DNA from: Branchiostoma floridae
Lineage: Eukaryota > Chordata > Leptocardii > Amphioxiformes > Branchiostomatidae
Assembly: GCF_000003815.2 (NCBI RefSeq)
Contig: NC_049996.1
Location: forward strand, 12,777,131-12,841,130
Direction: 5' to 3'
DNA length: 64,000 nt
Both the position numbers and the translations under genes were made by a program. Below, in pieces: positions 46,701 through 58,700 of this stretch. The notes beneath the pieces are model-generated. The model was given only the letters and a program-made list of their open reading frames with translations. It made no database searches and was not told the DNA's origin. The number at the start of each line of letters is the position of its first letter. Within the stretch, counting starts at the first letter, position 1.

Positions 46701-49700
46701 CTGTGTGAAAATTGGTTGTCCAAAGAGTTTGTGAGCACTACATTGTAACTGACATCTTCAGCAATAATACTGTCTCCATTTGACTGAATAAAGTCAAATA
46801 TTTGATTATCTTGCAACTTTTAGGGATCAGCTTATATGTTTGTCCACAGGTCCAAGCCTTTTCATTATGATGGCAAGAAATATGTGCGATGACCAGATAT
46901 ATCTTCAAAGAATTGAATGAATGTGAAACTGGACACTTCAGAGAGATTTGCACTATATTTATGTTGAGAAAGACTGTTTCATGTGTGAATCAGTAACTTA
47001 TTTTCTGTGTTAAAGACAACATTTCTTGTGTTCATCTATGAAATAAGACATGGCTTGTGGAGACTGGATACTTCTTATGTTGAAGTGTGGATAGAACTGA
47101 AGAGAACTTTGTTTCCCAATTAGATACATTTTGAATGTTGTTTTTACCAGATATCAATGAATGTGACCCCCCTGGACACTGCAGCCAGATGTGTACTAAC
47201 CTGGAGGGCTCCTTCAAGTGTGAATGTGACGATGGGTACCAGCTGGAACCCGATCAACGCACCTGTAAGGTCACAGGTGAGTCATGCAAAACCTTCTTTC
47301 TTACCTTAAGTGCACACAACACAGGCAGGCGAAGTTACTGTAAATGCATGTAAGTTCGCGGGGATTTAATTTCGTGGTAGTGTGAAAAATGACTTTTCAC
47401 AGTGGATTTAAGTTCGCGGTAACACCATAGACTGCAGATTAATACAATAATGAAAAATTCTCGAGGTGGTTTTAAGTTCGCGGTGAAGTGGTCACCACGA
47501 AAACCAAGAACATTAATCCACCGTGAACATTTCTGCATTTACAGTATTGTAGATGGCAGCCTAAGGAGACCCTATTGTATAGACCAATCATCTCCATCTC
47601 AATTACTATGAACAGTTGCAGTTCAACCAATCAGAGTGTGGCAGTTATCATTTTGACCAATGAGAGGATGGCCATCAAATTGTTGACTTTTTATTTTTAT
47701 TTTGAGGCTGTATTTGAATAATGTTCTGACAGTTTCATGCAGTGTCGTTAAAATTTTCTGTAATTTCTGGTAGTTTTATGAACTTCAGGACATCACGTCA
47801 GCAACTACAAGCTGTAATCAGTTGCATCTTCCCTAGTGTAGTCTTTCCTGTGGTTTGGCTTAGGATAGTTGGGTTGTAAGCAAGTTAAAATGGGTGAGAT
47901 TCTCTTCCAATCTTTGATGCACTGCTTGCAAAATAGATATCTTACATCCCATGGCAACTGATGGAAATTGTCCCCCACACACTATGGCACGTAAACGATA
48001 TTGTCTGCAAGAAATAACATAGACTGGAAATAAAAACAGACAGAAGCTGTGCATCAATACCCAAATGTAATCACATCGTCAGTCTGACATATACATATCC
48101 AAATGTAATCAAGGTCTACAACTGCAATGTTGCATCGACACCCTTCATATTACATTCAGTATGCATGGAAACTGTCACTCTAGTTCTTAAACATCCGTCT
48201 TCTCCTTACACTTGTTTCTGCTGTATAATGATTGATGTGCAGTTTTTTCACTACTGACAGTAGAATTGTGGACAAAATTCAATCCTTTCATGATCAATGC
48301 AGAGTTACAACTAGAAGTTATTATCACATGAATCATTCTAGAAACTAATTCAACTAATTTTTGCATTTTCTGTGTAAATAGTGTCACTCTAGATGTACAC
48401 TTAGGCCCAGGAAAAAGATGTTGTACATTGTATTTCCGATTACCCAACCAATCCTAGCAAAGACCTGCCTTTTTGGATCGGCTGCTGGCAAGGAAAATTT
48501 TATCTTCTATCTGAGTGATGAAAATGTTGTAGAATCATTTTCCAACATGTTCTACTCATTTCTGTTGCGATAGAAAATTGTGCTTGTGCAATGCGTATTT
48601 GGAATGATAAGAATATGTTGTTGAAAATGCCAATTTCCTAACACATTTTACAGTTACATCTATTGTTTAACTGTTACAGTTTTTGTTCACTTTGAAATAT
48701 GAAATATGAAAAAAAATTAAAAACAGAGAATCATTACCTGCAGCCATAATTGTGTCAGAACTGTAATCAGAAGCACAACATTAATTTTCCTAGGTCTTAG
48801 CAACAAGATGTGCACGAAGCACTTTTAGAGCGTCATTTTTCTTTTAAAAAATTTAACAAAGAAATTAATTACATTTTCAGTTGTAATAGACAAAAGCTTT
48901 CTAAGATCTACATTTTTTGTGTAGGTAATAGTCTCTCCTGGAATAACATAATGCTGGCAATGCAAAAAAAGCCAAAAGCCAACTCCCTTGACAGAGACGG
49001 ATGGAGGGCAGCCATTAGACCAAAATGACTTGGCAATACGTCCTACCTCTGCAAGACAGGGAACAACAGATGCTAAACCGGATAGCAGCAGCAGCAGCAG
49101 CAACTTGTTTGTTGTTTGAGTTTTATCTCAAAACTTTATAGAAGACATACAAATAAATCGTACAAAACATTGTCTCACTACTGTAACAATATCCTCTCAC
49201 TCAAGCCCAAAATATCCAAGTCTAAAGAGCAAAACTCTAAAGGCACACTCACTACATGTCTCTCTCTCTCTATATATATAGATTGTAAAATTACAGAAGA
49301 GAGAAATTGTACAATTAACTTGAGATTTAGTGCCCTGTTTGCTTGAATGAAAATCTGCATATCCAAGAAAAAGAGGAAAAGTTTGGGTAAAGTGCATCTC
49401 AATCCACTCATATTAACTTGCAGGAAATTTGTTCTGCTTTTCTTGACAAAATAAATGATTCTACAAGTTTGTAATACTCTATAGAACAATATACAATTTT
49501 GCTATATCACACATATTCACCTTACTATTGTCAATATAAGAAATGTGGTCAGTGGATCATAGCTTGAGTGACGCCTCAGCCTTTTCAACTTCAGTAACAT
49601 TGACAGGAAGTCAAACAACCTTTTGCCTATTCATATATTCGTGCTACAATGTAGTAGACCTATTACCCTTTGACTTTAAAACAGACAAACTGCTGTAGAC

Positions 49701-52700
49701 AGTAAACAATATAATATATGCATCACTTAGAAGCATAGCATCCAGTCTTGATCTGCTGCAGTACCGTGTCTCTTCTTTTCTTGCCAATTCTTGAAACACA
49801 TGTTCAAAAACTAAGGGCCCTTGGATGCATGTTGACTATTTTATCTCTGATAGTAGATATATGTAACATGACATGTGAACAACGTGTACAGTGCACATCA
49901 GTGCATCTCCATCCTTGAGCTACCGTTTTTTCTTATTGGACCGGTCCGGAAAAAACAGATCTAAAAAAATTTGGTGGGCCGGATGTTGGACCTATTTGAA
50001 ATTGAACAGACTATATGATCAAGCATTCACACGTTTGGGGGATTACCGGTCGAAAAAATAAACGAACAAAGTAGAGTAGAGTCTATAGTCATTTCTACCA
50101 AGTTTTACAGACAATCATATAGAGGCAGTTAGACTTGTAGGATTTCAAACTGCCAGTGGGAGTCGAATACTCCACAAAACAGATTTCTTTGTAGCGAAAT
50201 GAACCATTGTTTTGAGTATCACCCCTTCACAAGTTTTCACATACTGAATCAGGTCCAGGTTCAGGTCCGGACCTGGACTGGATCCTCTGGACCTGAACTG
50301 GACCTGGACCTGAGTTTTCTGTACCGGTACCCACCCCTAGTCCTACATGAACATTCATATGGAACCTTACACTGTCAGATTGAACCTGGTCATCAGCATG
50401 CAATTCTTAGTGCTAATTCTTCGGAGCTGCTTCTGATACTACAACAGGGTTTGGAACTGAAGAGTGTGCTAGTGCTAGGCCTCATGATCCTGACCAGCAT
50501 TTCTTGTGTTTTTAACATTTTGCATAGCCTTTTTCTGTCTGTATTTGATAAGGTTTAACATCAGGTAGCCAAGACAGTTGACCAGTACCATGAAGATGAT
50601 GTACGTGTAAAAGTTTCCTATCACTGGTCCATTACTGTTCACCCTCCCATCACTGACTGATGCACCTTCAATCTCTGTGGTATTGCTGGTTGGGATGTTA
50701 ATGTTTTTCATGAAAGTTTCCTCTGCAACTTGGGTAACATGTTCGGCAATGGTTGTATGCTGGTGACCACTTACATGTATTTGGGTTATTCTATTTGGCG
50801 TAGTGTAATCCACACCTTCATCATTATGTCCTCTATTTATGTAATAGGCAGATGTCTTCAATGTTGTTGTTGGAGGTATCGGTGATGGGCACCGTAATGA
50901 ATGAACAGAAACACTAAAGAGGGGTAATGAATGAAACCGTGCAGGAGAAGCACAGTAATAGTCAGTGAAGTTGAAAAAGCTGTAAAGGAAGGAGCTTATA
51001 TTATACTTTCCGCTGTCGGAAATTTGTGCATGTTTCACCTCATTGATCAGCCATTCCAATTTGCAGTCACAGTGGAAAGGGTTCTGATTGATATAAATCT
51101 CTGCTTGGCGGTTGGGAAGAACAATGTCATTTTGAGCCAAAGATGTGATCTTATTGTTTGACAGATCTAACATCCATAGATCTTTCAATTGGTTCATACA
51201 GCTTGTTAATTTGACGCTTGTTATCCTGTTGTGTTCCAAGTATATCAAAGTCACTCTTGGCAAGTTACAGAGTGATGACCACGACACATGTTCGATCCAG
51301 TTCCTGATAAGGTCCAATGTGAACAGACTTGTTAGTAGTGGGATGTTTGAGACAGTACGGATTTTGTTGTTGCGGAGAAGCAAACGATAAGTATTGGGTG
51401 GGATGTCACTAGGGAAGCTATTCAACTCATGGGATGAGCAGTCAATATCTACAAGGTTAATAAATGATGAAATTGACTTACAATCTTTTGGTAAGGGCTC
51501 ACTTGTGGTGATTTCAAAACCACAGACAGTAATGATATAAAGCACAAACAGGCTGCTAAAAACTCTCATCTCTACAGAGTTTCAGTCCTCTATACTAGTA
51601 ATATCTTAGTCAAAAGTTAGTTACAACTGCTTCTGAATGTAATAGAGACCTTATCAAAATGATCTACAAAAGACTTAAGCTGGAAATGTTCCTATCTGGC
51701 ATTTTGCCGTATTCTTGAGAAAAAAAAAAGATTGTCAAAGATGACCTAGCTTTGCTCCCAATGTGGCCTGGTTGTCAGTTCTGCTTGTCTAGTAGGCGCA
51801 AGTCTCTCCTTGTCCGAGGATGTCTCTCTTCTGGGAGTGTCTTCTGTGCAGGAAGCGATTTATATGCATCTTCTACTCTTGAACATGTGACCACATGTTG
51901 TACATGTACACCTTGAACATGTGACAGTAGTGTTTATTCAAATGTTTGGGAGACAAATTACATTACAGAGTCACAGCCGTATCTGTTTTTCAAATCGTTC
52001 TGGAACTAGGATATATAATCGCCATTGAGGAATTTACTTTTGACCGTCTAAGGTTGTCTCTATTCTGACTTTGGAAACTGCTGAATTGGCATAATATATT
52101 GTAGTTCAGTATACTGCAGTGGAGCTAGCATTGACAGAAGATACAAAACAGCATCCAAAGAATAATTTCCCCCCCACACACAAGTAGAAGCGTCCTTCAT
52201 TTTGTAACTGATATTCTTTGCCGGTAGTGAGAAAGACATATTGATTGCATAAGACAGCAGTAGCATGTTTAATATCCTATTGGAATTAAGTCTGTACATG
52301 TGGAGGATATTTCAAACTATACAATATATGTGATCCAGCCAGGTGGGAATACATGACATTGTTGTAGTCTCCACACCAGTGCTCTAGCCAGCCTGAAATG
52401 CTATTTCCTTTATTTTGTGGGGCAAATTTTGCTGGTAGACTCAGCTTGGTCCAATCAATTTTGTCTGTCACAGAGGATGGAATGGGCAAAATTTTTGTCT
52501 GTCCCCATTGTCAAATTTCTGTCAAAAAACAGAAGGACGGATGGTGGCTAGAACCTGCTCCACACTTCATGTTCAAATGGATCGATCTGCCATCTTGGTT
52601 CTTCTTGTTCAAACATGTATTTGTGTCAGACTAATGGACTTGTTGGAGCTGGGTTTTGGAGAGGGTCAGTTTAACCCTCTCCCTGCTGGTATAGCCTTTG

Positions 52701-55700
52701 CTGCCAAATTTGTACTGTTTACAGGGACAGGCAGCAAGAAGGAGGTTAACTCTTTCTATTGCCTTAGTTACAACTAGGGGTGGGTACCAGTACAGAAAAT
52801 TCAGGTCCAGGTCTGGTTCAGGTCCAGGGGATCAGGATACCGTACTAGTACCCAGCACTAGTTACAACCCTTTGAAATGGTCATTGGTACTTTTTTCTAC
52901 AGTGTTAATTCACAGGAGCTGCTTCTACTTCATCAGGGTTTGCAACTGGAAAAGTGCCCTGATCCTGACCAGCATTTCTTGTTGCGTTATTAACGCTTTG
53001 CAGAGCCATTTTCTGTCTGTATTTGGTGAGGTTTAACATCAGGTAGCCAAGACAGTTGACCAGAACCATGATGATGATGTACGTGTAAAAGTTTCCTATC
53101 ACTGGTCCGTTACTCTTTACCCTCCCATGACTGACCGATGCACCTTTGGTATGTTCTTGTTTTTCGTGATATTTTCCTCTACATCTTGGGTAACGTGTTG
53201 GGTAACGTGTTGGGTAATGTGTTGGGTAATGTGTTGGGTAATGGTAGTATGCTGGTGACTGCTTTGTTGAGTTGTACCATGTAAACTCTGTTTTGTACTA
53301 TGTTGCCTGGCGAGATCAACCTCTTCGTTTCTCCCTCTTTGCATATCTGTGGAAGTTGTCAATGTATGATTTTGTGGACCACAGGCTAACTCTGAGATAG
53401 AAATGTTAGAGAGTGGCTGTGCTCGTAGCTGTTCTGGGGAACTGCACATGAGGTCGTTAAAATTGTTCGGGATGTGAAGGAAGAAGGCGCCACATGTTTC
53501 TCCGGGGCATCCCGCATTTTGGAGACTACAGGCCTTCAGGCACTTTGCCTTGTTGATAAGCCATAGCAACATACAGTCACAGTGAAAGGGGTTAGATATG
53601 AGGAGAACTCTTGTTCTATGTAGATGAGAAATGTCCAGGTCACTCTCTGCCAAGGTTACAATCTTATTGTGTGACAAACTGAGAAATACTAATTTTGTAA
53701 GGTTTCTGATACAGGTTCCCAACTCAACACTAGTTATCCTGTTGTGATACAAGTAGATGAAGTACACACTCTTCAAGTTACAGAGTGACGTCCATGACAC
53801 TTCTTCAATAAGGTTCTTGCTGAGATCTAGTTTGACCAGTTTTGGTAGTGGTGGGAAATATGGGACAGTACTGATTCTGTTGCTGTGTAGTTTTAAGCTA
53901 GCAGTATTGTATGGTATGTCACTAGGGAAGCTGGTCAACACATGGGGTGGGCACTCAACTGTTAAACCCATGGATGCTTCTGATAAGGTACAATTTTTTG
54001 GTAAGGGCTCACCTGTGGTGATTTCAACCCTGCAGACAGCAATGATAGAAAGTACAAGCAGGCTGCTCACGAATCTCATTTCTACAGAGTTTCAGTTTTT
54101 TATGATAATACTTGGTTGCAAATGCTTCTTATATTTTTTTTTACTTATTAGAGACCTTATCAAAATGATCCTATAAAAGACTAAAGCTGAAAATGTTCCT
54201 ATCTGGCTTTTTGCCAGTATTCTTGAAAAAAAACTCAGAGATGACCTAACTTTTTGCCAGTATTCTGGAAAATAATCAGAGATGACCTAGCTTTGCTCCC
54301 AATGTGGCCTGGTTGTCAGTTCTGCTTGTCTAGTAGGCGCAAGTCTCTCCTTGTCCGAGGATGTGTCTCTTCCGCGAGTGTCTTTTGCGCAGGAAGCGAT
54401 TTATATGGCATTTTCTACTCTTGAACAGGTGACCACATGTACATGTACACCTTGAACATGTGACAGTAGTGTTTATTCAAAGGCTTTGGAGACAAATTAC
54501 ATTTCAGAGTCACAGCTGTATCTGTTTTTTAAAAGTCATTCTGGAAGTTCAAGTTAACCGATCAATATGAATGCCATTGAGGTATTGACATTTGGCAGTC
54601 TGAGATTGCCTCATACATGTATGTACTGACTGGGTACTAGTATTCAAACACTGCTGATATTGTAGTTCCGTACTGTAGTGGAGCTAGCATGCTTTGACAG
54701 AAGATACAAAACAGCATCCTAAGAAATGAGCCTGCCCATACAAACACCAGGTCCTTCATTGTGTAATATTCTCTTCAGGTAGCGAGACATCATAAGCTGT
54801 TAGGCTACATGTAAACATGTTTGATATCAGAATAGAATCAAGTCTGGGGAGGGAGGAGTCATACAGTGCATGTATATGATCCAGCCTGGTGGAAATACAT
54901 GGCATTGATGTAGTCACCACAGACATTATAGTTTATACATGCAAAGAAAAGTGTTCTAGGCCTCATGATCCTGACCAGAATTTCTCACTCCCTGTTGTTG
55001 ACATTCTGAAAAGCCATTTTCTGTCTGTATTTGATAAGGTTTAACATCAGGTAGCCAAGACAGTTGACCAGTACCATGATGATGATGTACGTGTAAAAGT
55101 TTCCTATCACTGGTCCGTTACTCTTTACCCTCCCATCACTGACCGATGCACCTTTGGTATTGCTGGTTGTTATGTTGATGTTTTTCATGATATTTTCCTC
55201 TACATCTTGGGTAACGTGTTGGGTAACGTGTTGGGTAATGTGTTGGGTAATGGTAGTATGCTGGTGACTGCTTTGTTGAGTTGTACCATGTAAACTCTGT
55301 TTTGTACTGTATTGCCTGGTGTGACCAACCTCTTCGTTTCTCCCTCTTTGCATATCTGTGGAAGTTGTCAATGTATGATTTTGTGGACCACAGGCTAACC
55401 CTGAGATAGAAATGTTAGAGAGTGGCTGTGCTCGTAGCTGTTCTGGGGAAGTGCACCTGAGCTCGTTAAAATTGTTAGGGATGTGAAGGAAGAAGGCGTC
55501 ACATGTTTCTTCGAAGCATCCCGCATTTTCGAGACTACAGGCCTTCAGGCATTTTGCCTTGTTGATAAGCCATAGCAACATACAGTCACAGTGAAAGGGG
55601 TTAGCCCTGAGGTGAACTCGTGCATGTAATTGAGGGATACCCAGGTCACTCTCAGCCAAGGTTGCAATCTTATTGTACGACAAATTCAGAAACACTAATT

Positions 55701-58700
55701 TTGTAAGGTTTCTGACACAGGTTCCTAACTCTACAGTGGTTATCCTGTTCTGATATAGGTAGATGAAGTACACACTCTGCAAGTTACAGAGTGACGTCCA
55801 TGACACTTCTTCGATAAGGTTTCCACTGAGATCCAGAGAGGACAGATTTGGTAGCGGGGGGAAATACGAGACCTTGCGGATTTTGTTCTTAGACAGTTGC
55901 AAGCTGACAGTTTGGGATGGTATGTTAGTAGGGAATCTAGTCAATCGATATCCTCTGAAAGAACAAAGAACGTCTACTGCATTAGGTTTTGATGTATGTG
56001 GACGAATGCAATCTTTTGGCAAGTCTTCGCTACTGATGCTCACAGCTCCGTTAACAATAATGATACAAAGTATAAGCAAGCTATCTGCAGTTGTCATCTC
56101 TACAGGGGTTCAGTTGTCTCTGGTAAGGTCTTAATTAAATGTACAGATCAGGAGTAATCTAGTCTTGTGTAGAACACAATTTAAAGCTGTGCAAATTACA
56201 GTTAAAAGTTTGCATGCAAAAATTGTGTCATTCTCGTTTGAAACGTGTGCATGTCTAGTGTAAAACTTATACATGTGCAAGAGTGACAGCAGCTCTAGAG
56301 ATAGCAGAGTAAGTTTAAGAATTTAGATGAAAACTGTCCTTAATGGCGTTATAGCCACTATTCTTCCGAGTGAGAACTATCAAAAGAGACTTAGCTTTTC
56401 CCTAAAGGTGGTCTTGGGCAGCTGGACACAGGTTTAGGTTTATGAGACTGTCTTCTTCACAACACAGGAGTATGCAACCATTATACATGTATGTGCTCTG
56501 TGCGTCAGACACAATTAATATACAGCTTCTCACGTTGTCTACACATGTGGATGCACATTGTATAATTCAAAAGCTAGGCCAGATGCCAGGGTCGGACAAG
56601 TCCACTAGCCCTATTGTTCTGGGGAAGTCAAAATGCTGATTGGGCAACCGCATGTCCAACCCCACTTGCACAAGGGGAAAGTAAGATTTTCCATGAGTGA
56701 GATTTTGATGTACTTTTTACAGTCATGGCATCAAGCATTGGTTTATCTCTTTTTATACATCGTTATACAATCAGTCTATAGCAAATTACAAGAAATTACT
56801 AGGAACAAAAAGAAGTAAAATTAGTGGTCCCAGCATTTTGTCTGGTACAGGTATTTCAAGATGCTAATTTCACCATTACATGTACAAAAGTACAATTGTA
56901 AGCAGAAGAAGTATTTCAAGCCCTTACATTTCTGGTTTCAGATGACAGCCCTCCCTACCTGATAGTGTCCAGCCGGTACTACTTGTACCTTCACAACATC
57001 CGTTCTGGACAGTACCAGAGGGTCTTGTACGGTCAGCGTTACATCATCGGCACGGACTTTGACAATCAGGAGGGTAGGCTCTACTGGGGAGACTCCACTG
57101 CGAAAACAATCAGTTCGGCATTCTTCAATGAAACCGACGAGCAAACAGTTAGTATTAAAGGAACCCTTTTTTTTGTGTGTGTTACTGTTTGGAAGAATTG
57201 TGAATATCTTTATTAATTAGTTACAACCTAAATGGCATTTGTATTATATTACCTTGACAATGTTTCGGCAACTCCTCAGTTACATGTTCCTTTTGTACAT
57301 TGTATGTTTCATTGAAAGTGTGTTAAATCTAGTTCATTGTAAATCTTAACTTAACCTGGGTGTCATCTGAGTTACATGAAGTTGACTCCTATATACTCGC
57401 TTCCTCAATGTTTTGAAGGATGGAGTATGAGAAAAATAGGATGGCACACAGGCTACTTTTTTTAGCCTCTATGCCACATTTGTTGTCTCACAATGCTCCA
57501 TAACACTTTGTGATTTTCCAAAGTTTTAAGAGGGAGGGAAATATTCTGCATTTTTGTACAAATGTTGGGCCTTCAATAAGTTGGTTCACAGTTTGAGAGC
57601 TAAGCATGAGTGAGGTTAAAGGTGAAGACCCCTAACTTGTAAACACTTCTTGTATAGACCATGCCTGAGGTCTGGACATTTGTCTTTACGTGTCAAGGGC
57701 CTTCAACTTTGACATACAGTCATGTATTATCCTCACTGCTTCACAGTTGAAACTGTACGTGTGTGTAATGGCTTACTGTTAATTTTCTCTATAGATCATT
57801 AGCAGTGGCCTGCAGGTGCCAGAAGGTGTGGTGGTTGACTGGGTGGGGAGAAACCTGTACTGGGCCGACTACGGGCTGCAGACTATCGAAGTCTCTGACC
57901 TGGCTGGTACCAACCGTGCCGTGCTGTTCAACCAGAATGTCACCTACCCGCGGGGCTTGGTGATAGACCCACGTGACAGGTGAGTAGTGTTTAGTAATAG
58001 TACCCTTAAATACCCATCAACATTGATAACGGTACATATAAGTCTTTGCTAACATTTCTGGCAAAGTGTTGAACACATGGTGCTGCCAGTGGGCTAGCCC
58101 CTTGCTGTTGTATCAGTGGCCTGAAGGCTGAGTAGATGGCAAAGGCCTTGAAAAGTTGTACAACTCTATACACCTATGACTTAATATCTTTGACCATGTT
58201 TTGTCCAGTTACCGCCTGATGTTCTGGACAGACTGGGGCCAGAACCCCAGGATCGAACGTGCGGGGATGGACGGTAGTGGACGCACGACCATCGTGACAG
58301 AAAAGCTCTACTGGCCGAACGGCCTGGCCATCGACTTCCCCACCCAGAAACTCTACTTCGCTGATGCTCGGCTGGACTACATTGATTTCTGTAACTACGA
58401 CGGTACAGGACGCAGGCAGGTTCTTGCGAGTAACCAGGTGATAGTCTGAGGATTTTGTTATTATTTCGAGTTTTGAGCTTACTTTTTTTGTGATGAACTC
58501 CTTATCACAGTTCCCGAAAACATGCCAGGAGATGGGTAGCTTGGGGCAAATAACATATCCAGGGCATGTGTTTTGTGTCTGGCCATAGTGTAATAATTTG
58601 TTTACCCCCTTACTGTAGCTATCCATAGTGCCCCTCATCTCTCAATGCGCAATGGGATTTGTGAAAAAGTCTTTCAGTGGACCAATCCTAACTGTCTATC

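Larger units (their letters stand above)
47277..50389 (+). other. 5' third of Lrp2 intron 28
   Basis: Besides the listed repeats, this stretch has a CAG/CAA run at 49083-49103, a (TC)n(TA)n run at 49258-49281, and one coding-like fragment ([20 protein letters not shown] near 48958-49028) that may be the tail of a decayed LINE. A 150-bp stretch near 47560-47710 recurs in diverged form near 58640-58810. No gene was recognised. Confidence 0.4.
50390..52385 (-). repeat. Segmental duplication unit 1 (LRR gene 1 plus upstream DNA)
   Basis: This unit aligns with 52905-54930 both downstream of the gene (CCTGACCAGCATTTCTTG) and for several hundred bases upstream (AGGCGCAAGTCTCTCCTTGT, GACAGAAGATACAAAACAGC). 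The upstream likeness is stronger than that of the coding parts in several stretches. Confidence 0.75.
52905..54930 (-). repeat. Segmental duplication unit 2 (LRR copy 2 plus upstream DNA)
   Basis: This is the partner of unit 1 at 50390-52385. Shared blocks include TCTACAGAGTTTCAGT at the start codon, GGTCTCTAATA and TTGTCAGTTCTGCTTGTCTA upstream, and GATCCAGCC-GGTGG-AATACATG at the far end. Confidence 0.75.

Noticed and set aside
48958-49028. Gene fragment [15 protein letters not shown]
   Set aside because: It resembles the tail of some LINE reverse transcriptases, but it is too short and has no further RT blocks upstream.
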